This document shows, one piece after another, positions 8,518 through 17,461 of a DNA stretch of 64,000 bases; positions within the stretch are counted from its first letter, which is position 1; each line of letters opens with the position of its first letter. Where the stretch lies: NCBI RefSeq assembly GCF_004114615.1, contig NZ_CP035300.1, forward strand, positions 2,170,001 to 2,234,000, given 5' to 3'. Both the position numbers and the translations under genes were made by a program. The notes under the pieces are model-generated. The model saw nothing but the letters and a program-made list of their open reading frames with translations. It did no database searches and had not been told where the DNA came from. The DNA is from Dyella sp. M7H15-1. GTDB taxonomy: Bacteria; Pseudomonadota; Gammaproteobacteria; Xanthomonadales; Rhodanobacteraceae.

Positions 8518-10095
8518 TCAAACCGAGTCTCGAGTCCCGCGCCTCGAGTCCCGCTTCAACGCATCACGCACCGCTTGCAGCAATGCCTTGGTGCTTACCG
8601 GCTTGTTCAAGCGACGCACGTGGCCCGGTATCTGGAAAATCGGCGGATCATCCGCGCGGCATAGCACCAGCACATCCTTGCGGTAGCCATATTCACTCAA
8701 CGCAACAAGAGTCCGCTCGCTGGTGTACAAGCTCATGTCGGCGTCCATCACCACCAAATCGGGCAGGCCACAGGCCTCGATCCACTGCAAGGCCGCGGTA
8801 CCGCTCTGGCTGGCATGCACTTCGTAGCCCCAGGTATCGAGTGTATCGGTCAGTAATGTGAGCTGCCCGGCTTCTTCCACCACCAACAGCACATGCTCGG
8901 CATTGCCGTGCAGGCTGATATCACCATCGACAAGAGCCGATGCATCGGCCGCCGGATGCGATACCGGAATGTACAGATCAAAGCAACTACCTTCACCCGG
9001 AATGCTGTCCAGACGCATCACGCCACCGTGGCTGTAGACGATACGGCGGCAGGAAAGCAGCCCCAGTCCGGTACCACCCTCCTTGGTGGTGAAGAAGGGT
9101 TCGAACAGCCGCTTGCGCACGTCTTCGGACATGCCCTGACCGGTGTCGCTCACTGACAGACGCACGTAGTCGCCTACCTGGGCTTCTTCGTATTCCAGAA
9201 AGAAATGGCTCTCCAGCTTCACCTTGTTGGTGACGACACGCAGCACACCACCATGGGGCATGGCCTGTATCGCATTCAGACACAAGTTGAGCAGGCATTG
9301 CTGCAACTCGGTGTGGTTGCCTTCAAAGCTCAACTCGGGATCGACCACCTCGATATCGAGCTGCACCGAGCGCGGCACGCTTCCCTGCAGTAACAGCGCC
9401 AGCGCATCCATCAATGCCCGCGCCCTAACGTGTTCGGCACGACGTGCACCGCGCGCGAACGACAGCATGGACTGCACCATCTCCAAGCCACGCCGGCCAC
9501 AGTCGCGCACAAGCTCACCGAGCCGCGCCAAACGCGGATCTTCCTGGTAATCCAGCAAACTGTCGCCAGCCAGCAACAAGGGTTGCAACAGATTGCGCAA
9601 GTCGTGGCTGAGACCGCCGGCCAGCATGGCTAGGCTTTCGAAGCGCTGCACTCGGATCAGTTCGGCCTCGGCATGCGCGCGAGCACGCTGCTCCTCGGCT
9701 TCATGCAGGGCACGGCGCACGGCGCTGGCCAGTCGCGCCGGGTTCTGCTTGAGGATGTAATCGGTCGCCCCCTCACGCAGCGCCGCAATGGCCGCTTCTT
9801 CGCCAAGCGTGGCCGATACGTAGATAAAAGGTGTTTCCGGGCTGTGCGCGCGCAACAACTCCAACGCACGCTGCCCGGAAAAACCGGGCATGCTCAGATC
9901 CGACAGCACGATATGCGGCTGGAATCCCTGCAGGCTGTCGACAAAGGCCGACTCGTCATCGACCAGGCGAACGTCGTAATCGATGCCATCAGCCTGCAAT
10001 TCGGTGAGGATCAGCTCGGCATCAAGCGTACTGTCTTCCACCTGCAGGATACGTATGCGCGGCAACGATCGTTGGTGGTTGGACTTGTCCGGCAT
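8518..10095 (-). CDS. Hybrid two-component protein: receiver - histidine kinase - receiver
   Basis: The 525-residue soluble protein begins with a receiver domain (IRILQVEDSTLDAELILTEL; phosphoacceptor Asp in HIVLSDLSMPGFSG; Lys in DYILKQNP). A histidine kinase core follows, with an unusual acceptor box MLAGGLSHDLRNLLQPLLLA, an N box QQCLLNLCLNAIQAMPHGG, and G boxes VSDTGQGMS and GGTGLGLLSCRR. A second receiver (EHVLLVVEEAGQLTLL, DLVVMDADMS) closes the protein. No membrane segment is visible, so it probably takes its signal from a partner through the N-terminal receiver. The SHDLRN acceptor and the order REC-HK-REC resemble phosphorelay proteins fed by an upstream kinase; the kinase/regulator pair just beyond it, on the same strand, is the obvious candidate partner. 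The signal is unknown. Confidence 0.85.
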   Translation of the reverse strand: MPDKSNHQRSLPRIRILQVEDSTLDAELILTELQADGIDYDVRLVDDESAFVDSLQGFQPHIVLSDLSMPGFSGQRALELLRAHSPETPFIYVSATLGEEAAIAALREGATDYILKQNPARLASAVRRALHEAEEQRARAHAEAELIRVQRFESLAMLAGGLSHDLRNLLQPLLLAGDSLLDYQEDPRLARLGELVRDCGRRGLEMVQSMLSFARGARRAEHVRARALMDALALLLQGSVPRSVQLDIEVVDPELSFEGNHTELQQCLLNLCLNAIQAMPHGGVLRVVTNKVKLESHFFLEYEEAQVGDYVRLSVSDTGQGMSEDVRKRLFEPFFTTKEGGTGLGLLSCRRIVYSHGGVMRLDSIPGEGSCFDLYIPVSHPAADASALVDGDISLHGNAEHVLLVVEEAGQLTLLTDTLDTWGYEVHASQSGTAALQWIEACGLPDLVVMDADMSLYTSERTLVALSEYGYRKDVLVLCRADDPPIFQIPGHVRRLNKPVSTKALLQAVRDALKRDSRRGTRDSV

Positions 10096-10213
10096 CCCTG
10101 AGCCTTCTGGGTCAACCTGAACATCATAGTTCAGGAGTGGTTGGAGAAGCGTGGAAAGAGAGAGAGTAAAGCCAAAACCGCGATGCTCTTCTCACCTGTC
10201 CTCGCCTGGCTCC

Positions 10214-10660
10214 TCATTCCTGCCCTGGCGCCTGGTTCAACACCGCCCAGAATTGCCCCAGGGTGCGAACCGCCTGAAAAAACTGTTCCACATCCACCGG
10301 CTTGATGACGTAGGCATTCACGCCCAGGTCCCAGCTCCGCGCAAGATCGCTTTCTTCACGCGATGATGACAGGATCACCACCGGCGTACGCCGAAAGCGT
10401 TCGTCCGCGCGCATCTGCTTAAGCACGTCCAAGCCAGTCATGCGCGGCATCTTGATATCCAGCAAGACCACCAGCGGATCATCGCCCTGGCGGCCGGCAA
10501 AGGCGCCGCGGGCGTAGAGCCAGTCCATGCATTCCTCGCCATCCTCCACGTGCGTCACCGGGTTGGCCAGGTTGGCTTCGCGCAGGGCGTCCAACGTCAT
10601 TTCGGCATCGAAGGGGCTATCCTCGACAAACAAGATGGTGCGCAATGGACTGTGCTTCAT
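10214..10660 (-). CDS. Single-domain response regulator (Rcp1-like)
   Basis: A 148-residue stand-alone receiver of the CheY fold and the Rcp1 type: RTILFVEDSPFDAEMTLDAL carries the acidic pair, LVVLLDIKMPRMTG the phosphoacceptor Asp, VVILSSSREESD the conserved Thr/Ser region and NAYVIKPVDVEQF the Lys. There is no output domain. It starts 11 bases after the stop of the large sensor kinase on the same strand, so the two form an operon and the regulator is the likely target of that kinase. Rcp1-type regulators usually pair with phytochrome-like kinases having a SHDLRAPLR box, which this neighbour has. Confidence 0.88.
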   Translation of the reverse strand: MKHSPLRTILFVEDSPFDAEMTLDALREANLANPVTHVEDGEECMDWLYARGAFAGRQGDDPLVVLLDIKMPRMTGLDVLKQMRADERFRRTPVVILSSSREESDLARSWDLGVNAYVIKPVDVEQFFQAVRTLGQFWAVLNQAPGQE

Positions 10661-10671
10661 AGTAGTGATGG

Positions 10672-12507
10672 TTATCCATTTACTGACGGCGGCTCCACCG
10701 CCGGCAGCGTGAAATGAAAGCGCGCACCGGCCCCCGGCTCGCCCTCTGCCCAGACCCGACCGCCATGACGCGTCACGATGCGGTGCACATTGGCCAGACC
10801 GATACCGTTGCCAGGAAAATCGCTAGCCTTGTGCAAACGCTGGAATACACCGAACAGCTTGTCGACGTAACGCATATCAAAACCGGCGCCATTGTCGGCA
10901 ACGGTGAATTCAAAATCGCCGGCATCATCATGACGCGCGGTGATATCGATTTGCGCCGTGTCGCGCTGGCCGGTGTATTTCACCGCGTTGCCGACCAGGT
11001 TCTGCCAGACAGTGCGCAACATGTTTTCGTCGCCGACGACGATCGGCAACGGATCGATCTGCCAGACGATATGCCGACCGGGCGCCTCCCATTCAGCCAG
11101 CGCGCGCGCCTCTTCAACCAGCGAATGCATGTCCACGGCCTGCAGTCGCAGCGCACCACGCCCCAGACGCGAGAACACCAGCAAATCATCGATAAGCTGC
11201 GCCATGCGCTGGGATGCATCGCGGATCACGCCTAGATAGTGATGCGTGGTCAAGTCGGCTTCCGTGCCCAGGTGAGTTTCCAACTTCTGTGCAAACGCCG
11301 TGATATGCCGCAGCGGCGCGCGCAGATCGTGGGACACGGAGTAACTGAAGGCTTCCAATTCGCGATTGACATCGGAAATCTGCGCCACCTTGCTTTCAAG
11401 CTGCTGGTTGAGCTCCTTCACCTGCTGTTCGACCAGGGCACGCGCGGTCACATCGTTGACCGTCAGCAACAAGGCAGGACTTTCGCTGTCCTGCTGCTGC
11501 AAGCGGCGTGCATTGATCACCACGTGACGCTCGACGCCGTCAACGGTGCGCTGGCTCAGCTCGTAATCCCAAAGTTCGCGGTCGCGCAGCAGCACGTCGC
11601 GCAGGCGCCGCTGCAGCACTCCGTTGGTCCACGCGCCCTGGCCGAGGTCATCCAGGTATTCGGCACGACTGTCTTCGGATACCCCATACAGCTCGCTGAA
11701 GGCCGCGTTCACCAACAAGGTGCGCAGACTATTGTCGAGCAAGGCAATCGGTTCGCGCACCGCCTGCAGGATCATTTGCGAACGCTGCACCGCCTGACGC
11801 TCACCCACTTCGGCGCGCAGGCGCTGGCCAATCTGCCGTTCCGAGACCACCACCACGATCGCCAACATCAACACCTGCGCAACCGCCGTCAGTGCTAACA
11901 CCATGCTGTTGTTGTAAGACTGATTTCTGGCCGCTTCATGCCGCAACTGCAGTTGCTGCTCGGCGTTCGCGACGATCTTGTCCGCGATGTCATTAATACG
12001 GAACAGCGTGCTCGCGTCGCGCAGCGCCTGCTCGGCGCCGATAGGATCGTTCTGCTTGTAGCGCTGCAAGGCTTGGTGCAGCAAAGCAAGGTGGCCGTTT
12101 TCGACAGCGTTGAACCGATCGACCAGGTGCTCCTGCTCAGGATTATCCATCGTCATGCGATGGAGCCGCTCCAGCAGGCCCGCCACCGTCCGCTCGACGT
12201 TCTGTACGATCGACTCCGCGCGGCCATAGGGATCATTCGACAGCAGGTGCTGGATGGCCGATTCGCTGCTGTAAGTCTGGTTGGCAATGCGGTAGACCAG
12301 CGTCTGCACCTCGGCCGAGCGCGTGACAAGCTCACCCGCCGCCAGCGACTGCTGCGCGCCGCCACGGGTAATCATGTGGGGCAAAGCGACAATAACCACT
12401 ACGGCAAACAGCAGACCGCCGGTGCGCCAACGCAAAGCAGCTACTTGTTGCACCCTCCCACGGATCATCGACGGCCCTTGATCGACATGCGCTCCGGCAT
12501 GATGCAT
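10672..12507 (-). CDS. CHASE3/PAS membrane sensor histidine kinase
   Basis: A 611-residue transmembrane kinase; an internal Met about 13 residues in (MIRGRVQQVAALRWRTGG) is an alternative start. One membrane segment (LLFAVVVIVALPHMI) is followed by a helical extracytoplasmic region of about 150 residues resembling CHASE3 (SAEVQTLVYRIANQTYSSES), then a second membrane segment (SMVLALTAVAQVLMLAIVVVV). Next come a PAS domain (REPIALLDNSLRTLLVNAAF), a coiled coil (VKELNQQLESKVAQISDVN) and the kinase core: FSYSVSHDLRAPLRHITAFA, N box VWQNLVGNAVKYTG, G boxes VADNGAGFDMRY and GNGIGLANVHRIV. The core is of the phytochrome-like type. It heads a two-gene operon with the receiver downstream. The ligand is unknown. 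Confidence 0.85.
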   Translation of the reverse strand: MHHAGAHVDQGPSMIRGRVQQVAALRWRTGGLLFAVVVIVALPHMITRGGAQQSLAAGELVTRSAEVQTLVYRIANQTYSSESAIQHLLSNDPYGRAESIVQNVERTVAGLLERLHRMTMDNPEQEHLVDRFNAVENGHLALLHQALQRYKQNDPIGAEQALRDASTLFRINDIADKIVANAEQQLQLRHEAARNQSYNNSMVLALTAVAQVLMLAIVVVVSERQIGQRLRAEVGERQAVQRSQMILQAVREPIALLDNSLRTLLVNAAFSELYGVSEDSRAEYLDDLGQGAWTNGVLQRRLRDVLLRDRELWDYELSQRTVDGVERHVVINARRLQQQDSESPALLLTVNDVTARALVEQQVKELNQQLESKVAQISDVNRELEAFSYSVSHDLRAPLRHITAFAQKLETHLGTEADLTTHHYLGVIRDASQRMAQLIDDLLVFSRLGRGALRLQAVDMHSLVEEARALAEWEAPGRHIVWQIDPLPIVVGDENMLRTVWQNLVGNAVKYTGQRDTAQIDITARHDDAGDFEFTVADNGAGFDMRYVDKLFGVFQRLHKASDFPGNGIGLANVHRIVTRHGGRVWAEGEPGAGARFHFTLPAVEPPSVNG

Positions 12508-12620
12508 GCATTCTGCGCATGTTTATCCCTACTGACTAGTCCAAAATGCCCTCTCTCCCTCTGCCCGAGAGTACTTGGCATGCTGCACTGCGTAATTCCA
12601 TTTTCGCCGATTCGGGTAAA

Positions 12621-12636
12621 TTTGGATCGTTCCAAA
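12621..12636. promoter_or_regulatory. Palindromic LacI-family operator candidate
   Basis: TTTGGATCGTTCCAAA is an inverted repeat (TTTGGA-N4-TCCAAA) with the central CG typical of LacI-family operators. It lies 38 bases upstream of the LacI-family gene that starts at 12674. It is the natural site for autoregulation and probably for control of the downstream transporter, fructokinase and epimerase genes. Binding is inferred. Confidence 0.6.
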
Positions 12637-12673
12637 CATCGAAAATCAAGCTACGTAAGGACAGACTCTTAAA

Positions 12674-13723
12674 ATGGGGAACACACCGCCGGTCGGCCGC
12701 AAGGTCACCCTCAGTGACATCGCCGCGGGCTGCGACGTCTCCCGCGCTACCGTTTCGCTTGTCCTGCGGGGTAGCCCGTTGGTCAACAAACACACGCGCG
12801 CCCGCGTGGAAGAAGAGTTGCGGCGCCAAGGCTATGTCTATAACCGCGCCGCCGCCAATCTACGCCGGCGCACCTCTTCCAGCATTGCACTGGTACTCAA
12901 CGACCTAGCCAACCCGTTCTTCGCGGAATTTGCCGCCGGCGTTGACGACGTGTTGGGCAACGCCGGTTATGTCACCTTGTTGGGTAGCAGCAGTGAATCC
13001 ACGCAGCGCGAGGTCGCGGTGCTGGGCTCGTTGATGGAGCACGGTCCGGCCGGCATCATCCTCTCGCCGGCGGAAGACAGCGATGCACAACAGGTGCTTG
13101 CCGCGGTCGGCGCGCAAACACCGTTGCTATTGTTCAACCGCGAAGTCAGCGGCGACGTCAGCATGTGCGATCACTGGGATCGCCTGTTCCTGGACAACCA
13201 GCACGGCGCACGTCTGGCGACTGAGCATCTGATCGAGCAAGGTCACCAGCGCATCGCGTTCTACGGTGGCCACCGTCATTCCAGTTCATGCCAGGAACGC
13301 CGCACCGGCTACACCGAAGTGATGAAGGCAGCAGGCGTGCCAGTGGAACCACACTGGATGGTGGAATGCATGCCCAACCGCCTGGATGCGGTGGCTCAGT
13401 GTGAACACTTGTTCGCCAACGGCGCGGCGCCGACAGCAGCGGTTTGCTACAACGATGCCGTGGCACTCGGCCTGATGCTTGGCCTTCATCAACGCGGACT
13501 GCAGCCAGGCCGCGATTTTGCATTGACCGGCTTCGACGATATCGCCGAAGCCGCTGTCAGCGCACCACCTCTGACGACACTGGCGGTCACTCCTCGCGCC
13601 CGTGGACGCCAGGCGGCCGAGCTGATCATGCAGCGTTTGCAGGAGCCCTCCGCCTCGCCCCGTCAGACCATTGTTCCGGTGCAATTGCTGGTAAGAGCCA
13701 GTAGCTGTCCACCGCACGCCTAA
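12674..13723 (+). CDS. LacI-family transcriptional regulator of sugar uptake
   Basis: A 349-residue LacI/GalR repressor. The N-terminal helix-turn-helix reads VTLSDIAAGCDVSRATVSLV, with the hinge helix YNRAAANLRRRTSSSIALVL, followed by a periplasmic-binding-protein-like effector domain (FFAEFAAGVDDVLGNAGY, then HGARLATEHLIEQGHQRIAF, then FALTGFDDIAEAA). It precedes, on the same strand and with 17 bases to the next gene, a FucP-type permease, a fructokinase and an AGE-family enzyme. This gene order is known in Xanthomonadales as a mannose/mannoside utilisation block, so the inducer is probably mannose or a derivative. The palindrome 38 bases upstream is the candidate operator. The function is well supported; the effector is inference. 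Confidence 0.9.
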   Translation: MGNTPPVGRKVTLSDIAAGCDVSRATVSLVLRGSPLVNKHTRARVEEELRRQGYVYNRAAANLRRRTSSSIALVLNDLANPFFAEFAAGVDDVLGNAGYVTLLGSSSESTQREVAVLGSLMEHGPAGIILSPAEDSDAQQVLAAVGAQTPLLLFNREVSGDVSMCDHWDRLFLDNQHGARLATEHLIEQGHQRIAFYGGHRHSSSCQERRTGYTEVMKAAGVPVEPHWMVECMPNRLDAVAQCEHLFANGAAPTAAVCYNDAVALGLMLGLHQRGLQPGRDFALTGFDDIAEAAVSAPPLTTLAVTPRARGRQAAELIMQRLQEPSASPRQTIVPVQLLVRASSCPPHA

Positions 13724-13740
13724 CCTACTGGAAATTCATC

Positions 13741-15060
13741 ATGGCTCTTACCGCACCTACTGCGCCGTCCTCAGCAACGACGACGGCTTCCGACAACCGC
13801 TACACCTATTACCCGCTGACACTGAGCGTGATGACAGCGGTGTTTTTCATGTGGGGGTTTCTAACCTGCCTGAATGACATCCTGATTCCACATCTGAAAG
13901 CCGTGTTTGAGTTGAACTACGCCAAGGCGATGCTAGTGCAGTTCACGTTTTTCGGCGCCTACTTTCTGATGTCGGTGCCGGCTGGTCGCGTGGTAGCCCA
14001 TCTTGGGTACAAGAAAAGCATCGTGGCCGGCTTGATTGTCGCCGGGATCGGCTCGGTAGGTTTCTGGCCTGCCGCCAGCTTGCGCTTGTATCCCGCTTTT
14101 CTCGGTGCGCTGTTCGTGCTGGCTACCGGCATTACCCTGCTGCAGGTGGCGGCCAATCCCTATGTCGCGCTACTTGGACCCGAAAAAACCAGTTCCAGCC
14201 GCCTTACGATGGTGCAGGCGCTGAATTCGTTCGGCACCTTTCTCGCCCCCTGGTTTGGCAGCCTGCTGATTCTCTCCACCCAAGTGAAGAGCAGCACCGA
14301 ATTGGCAGAACTTTCGGCCACCCAGCAAATGCTTTACCGCACCCAGGAAGCGCAAGCCGTGCAGATGCCATACATCGGCCTTGCACTAGTGCTGGTGCTG
14401 CTTGCGATAGTCGTCTGGCTGTTCCGCATGCCCGTGCTGGCGGAAAGCACGGAACAGGCCGATACCAGCAAGCACACCGTGCTCCATGCCATCCGTTATC
14501 CACATGTACTCTTTGGCGTGCTGGGCATCTTCTTTTACGTGGGTGCCGAGGTATCGATCGGCAGCTTCATGGTGAACTACCTTTCACAGCCCAGCATCGG
14601 TCACATGAGCGAGCAGAACGCCGCGCACTATGTGTCGCTGTATTGGGGCGGTGCGATGGTAGGCCGCTTCCTGGGTTCCGCACTGCTTGCTGCGTTCTCG
14701 CCACGCAAACTGCTGTCGACCTTCGCCGCCATCAACATCCTACTGTTGCTCACCACTATCACGACCAGCGGCGCAGTGGCGATGTACAGCATCGTCGCGA
14801 TCGGCCTGTTCAACTCGATCATGTTCCCCACCATCTTTGCACTTGGCATCGAACGCATGGGACCGCTGACCGGCAAAGCTTCGAGCCTGTTGATCGCGGC
14901 CATCGTCGGCGGGGCGCTGGTGCCTTATCTGCAGGGCCTGTTAGCCGACCAGATCGGCATCCAGCACGCCTTCTTCCTGCCGTTACTGTGCTACGCGTAC
15001 ATCGTTTTCTACGGGCTGAACGGATCGAAGATTCGCAACGCCCCCGTACAAGCCCCATAG
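13741..15060 (+). CDS. FucP/GluP-type sugar:H+ symporter (MFS)
   Basis: A 439-residue inner-membrane major-facilitator protein with about twelve hydrophobic segments. Family signatures are FFMWGFLTCLNDILIPHLKA in the first segment, FFGAYFLMSVPAGRVVAHLG, GITLLQVAANPYVALLGP in mid N-half and FNSIMFPTIFALGIERMG in the C-half; all are typical of the FucP (fucose) and GluP (glucose/galactose) group, which also takes up mannose and other hexoses. It lies 17 bases after the LacI regulator and 25 bases before the fructokinase, so the four genes are likely one transcription unit. With the downstream enzymes the substrate is most plausibly mannose or fructose, by inference. Confidence 0.9.
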   Translation: MALTAPTAPSSATTTASDNRYTYYPLTLSVMTAVFFMWGFLTCLNDILIPHLKAVFELNYAKAMLVQFTFFGAYFLMSVPAGRVVAHLGYKKSIVAGLIVAGIGSVGFWPAASLRLYPAFLGALFVLATGITLLQVAANPYVALLGPEKTSSSRLTMVQALNSFGTFLAPWFGSLLILSTQVKSSTELAELSATQQMLYRTQEAQAVQMPYIGLALVLVLLAIVVWLFRMPVLAESTEQADTSKHTVLHAIRYPHVLFGVLGIFFYVGAEVSIGSFMVNYLSQPSIGHMSEQNAAHYVSLYWGGAMVGRFLGSALLAAFSPRKLLSTFAAINILLLLTTITTSGAVAMYSIVAIGLFNSIMFPTIFALGIERMGPLTGKASSLLIAAIVGGALVPYLQGLLADQIGIQHAFFLPLLCYAYIVFYGLNGSKIRNAPVQAP

Positions 15061-15085
15061 CCGCCTTGCATCTAGGGATTTCTTG

Positions 15086-16063
15086 ATGACACGTTCCATC
15101 CTCTGCTTCGGCGAGGCCCTGATCGACATGCACGGCGAAGGCAGCGATGGCCATGGCTTTGCGCGGCACTTCCTTCCTTTCGCGGGTGGCGCACCCGCCA
15201 ACGTTGCGGTGGCATTGGCCAAACTAGGATGTCATGCACGCTTTGCCGGCATGCTGGGCATGGACCGCTTTGGCGATTTCCTATTGCACAGTCTGCAACA
15301 GGCTGGCGTGGATACCGCCGATGTCGCACGCACTGGCGAAGCGAATACAGCACTGGCATTCGTGACGCTGGATGCGCGCGGCGAGCGCAGCTTCAGCTTT
15401 TACCGCTCGCCGTCGGCCGACCTGCAGTTTCGCGCCGAGCATTTCCGTGCCGAAACCTTCGACGACACCGCCGTTTTCCACATCTGCTCCAACAGCCTGA
15501 CCGACCCAGGCCTGGCTGCTGCAACACGGGAAGGCATGCAGCGCGCGCACCACGCCGGCGCACTGGTGAGTTTCGACCTCAATCTGCGCCCGGCCCTGTG
15601 GCCGCACGGCAGCGAACCACGTGCGCAAGTGTGGCCAGCGCTGCTGCAAGCCGATGTGGTGAAACTCAGCGCCGAGGAATTCGACTGGTTGGCCGTCGAT
15701 GGCGAACAGGTACTGCTCGATCGCTTGTGGACCGGCAACGCACGCCTGTTGGTGGTGACTGACGGCGCGCACCCGTTGCGCTGGTATCACCCAGACGCGG
15801 ATGGCGAACTACCCTGCTACAACGTGCCGATGGTCGACAGCACGGGTGCTGGCGATGCCTTCGTTGGCGGCTTGCTGTATCAATTGACCGAACAGCACAT
15901 CACCCGCGATAACATCGGCGCCTGGCTCGCCACCCTGCCGCGCCTGCACGCGGCGCTGCGCTACGCCAGTGCCTGCGGCGCCATCGCCGTAACGCGGCAC
16001 GGCTCGTTCGCGGCGATGCCAAACACCACCGATGTAGAGCAGTTCATGGAGATTCACGCGTGA
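15086..16063 (+). CDS. Fructokinase (PfkB/ribokinase family)
   Basis: A 325-residue sugar kinase of the PfkB family, predicted to phosphorylate fructose to fructose 6-phosphate in the cytoplasm. It opens MTRSILCFGEALIDMHGEGS and shows FAGGAPANVAVALAKLG (PfkB signature 1), the central VSFDLNLRPALW, and the C-terminal signature VDSTGAGDAFVGGLLYQL with the catalytic Asp in GAGD. A TTG directly precedes the ATG, but the ATG at 15086 is preferred. The stop overlaps the GTG start of the next gene by four bases, implying translational coupling. A hexose-ketose isomerase coupled to a fructokinase suggests that imported mannose is isomerised to fructose and then phosphorylated. Confidence 0.9.
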   Translation: MTRSILCFGEALIDMHGEGSDGHGFARHFLPFAGGAPANVAVALAKLGCHARFAGMLGMDRFGDFLLHSLQQAGVDTADVARTGEANTALAFVTLDARGERSFSFYRSPSADLQFRAEHFRAETFDDTAVFHICSNSLTDPGLAAATREGMQRAHHAGALVSFDLNLRPALWPHGSEPRAQVWPALLQADVVKLSAEEFDWLAVDGEQVLLDRLWTGNARLLVVTDGAHPLRWYHPDADGELPCYNVPMVDSTGAGDAFVGGLLYQLTEQHITRDNIGAWLATLPRLHAALRYASACGAIAVTRHGSFAAMPNTTDVEQFMEIHA

Positions 16064-17277
16064 GCACGCCCCCCTTGCCAAACTTTCGCTCCGAAGCCTT
16101 CCTGCGCGAACACATCGCCAAGACCATGGCGTTCTACCATCCGCGCTGCATCGATCCGGCAGGCGGTTTTTTCCACTACTTCCGCGACGACGGCACCCTC
16201 TACGACACCCACCATCGCCATCTGGTGAGCAGCACGCGCTTTGTCTTCAACTACGCGATGGCGGCGATCGAATTTGGTCATGAGGATTACCTCAAGGCCG
16301 CATACCACGGCCTGCACTATCTGCGCGACGCACATCGCGATGCGTCCACCGGCGGTTATGCGTGGACCCTCCGCGATGGCAAACCCGAAGACCGCATGAA
16401 CCATTGCTACGGCGTAGCCTTCGTGCTGTTGGCCTATGCCACCGCCGCCAAGGCCGGCATCCACGAAGCCAAAGCATGGATGGACGAAACCTGGGACTTG
16501 CTTGAACATCGCTACTGGGATGCGCAAGCCAATCTGTATCGTGACGAAGCCGACGCACACTGGCACTTCAGCAACTACCGCGGCCAGAACGCCAACATGC
16601 ATATGTGCGAGGCGATGCTAGCCGCCTATCAGGCCAGTGACGAACCGCGCTACCTGGACCGCGCATTGACCCTCGCCCACACCATGACGCAGCGCCAGGC
16701 CAAGCTCGCCGATGGCCTGGTATGGGAGCACTACAAGGTCGACTGGAGCGTGGACTGGGATTACCACCGCGACCATCCCAAACACCTGTTCCGCCCCTGG
16801 GGCTTCCAGCCCGGCCATCAGACCGAATGGACCAAACTGCTGCTGATCCTCGAATCACTGCTGCTGGAACGCCATCGCGAGGAAAAGTGGCTGATACCTA
16901 CCGCACGACACCTGTTCGACACCGCGCTCAAGCACGCCTGGGATCCAGTACACGGTGGCATCTGCTACGGCTTTGCGCCGGATGGCAGCGTCTGCGATGG
17001 CGACAAATATTTCTGGGTACAAGCCGAATCGCTGGCTGCCGCCGCACTGCTGCACGCACGCACCGGCGATACGAAGTACGACGAGTGGTACGGCAAACTC
17101 TGGGCCTACGCCTGGGAACACTTCATCGATCACCCATACGGCGCCTGGTACCGCATCCTTACCCAGGACAACAAGAAGTACAACGATGAAAAAAGCCCCG
17201 CCGGCAAGGTGGACTATCACACCATGGGTGCATGTTACGAAGTAATAGCACTGATCCGTGCGGGTGGAACGCCGTAA
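16060..17277 (+). CDS. AGE-family epimerase/isomerase (mannose isomerase-like)
   Basis: A 405-residue member of the N-acylglucosamine 2-epimerase superfamily, an (alpha/alpha)6 barrel. Recognisable stretches are DPAGGFFHYFRDDGTLYDTH, HLVSSTRFVFNYAMAAIEFG, NANMHMCEAMLAAYQAS, WGFQPGHQTEWTKLLLIL and HTMGACYEVIALI; conserved His residues in GHQTEW and YHTMGA are expected catalytic positions. Family members interconvert mannose and fructose, mannose and glucose, or N-acylsugars. The four-base overlap with the fructokinase gene makes mannose-fructose isomerisation the best guess. The start is the GTG at 16060. It is the last gene of the mannose block; the island begins beyond it. Confidence 0.88.
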   Translation: MSTPPLPNFRSEAFLREHIAKTMAFYHPRCIDPAGGFFHYFRDDGTLYDTHHRHLVSSTRFVFNYAMAAIEFGHEDYLKAAYHGLHYLRDAHRDASTGGYAWTLRDGKPEDRMNHCYGVAFVLLAYATAAKAGIHEAKAWMDETWDLLEHRYWDAQANLYRDEADAHWHFSNYRGQNANMHMCEAMLAAYQASDEPRYLDRALTLAHTMTQRQAKLADGLVWEHYKVDWSVDWDYHRDHPKHLFRPWGFQPGHQTEWTKLLLILESLLLERHREEKWLIPTARHLFDTALKHAWDPVHGGICYGFAPDGSVCDGDKYFWVQAESLAAAALLHARTGDTKYDEWYGKLWAYAWEHFIDHPYGAWYRILTQDNKKYNDEKSPAGKVDYHTMGACYEVIALIRAGGTP

Positions 17278-17344
17278 CCCGATTCGGGTTGCTTGCGCCA
17301 GAGTTCCGGTTATCCATGTCTGAAGAGGGCCAGTCTTGCAACGC

Positions 17345-17376
17345 GATCCGCGTAGGTTGAGGTGCAAACCCCAACA
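17345..17376. repeat. REP-like sequence
   Basis: Bases 17345-17376 read approximately ATCCGCGTAGGTTGAGGTGC followed by AAACCCCAAC. This is a slightly degenerate single copy of the motif that forms the large double hairpin at 26805-26884. It lies between the convergent AGE gene and the secreted-protein gene. Confidence 0.6.
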
Positions 17377-17401
17377 ACACGTTTACGGTGAAGTGAATAA
17401 A

Positions 17402-17433
17402 TAAAAAAAGCCCTTGGTCAAAGACCAAGGGCC
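17402..17433 (-). terminator. Rho-independent terminator of the secreted protein gene
   Basis: GCCCTTGGTC and GACCAAGGGC (17410-17419 and 17423-17432) form a perfect 10-bp stem with a three-base loop. On the minus strand the stem is followed by a run of seven T. It lies about 30 bases past the stop of the gene ending at 17462 and closes the leftward-reading island. Confidence 0.9.
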
Positions 17434-17461
17434 AAAAGGAACCTAAGACGTGTGGAAGCGC

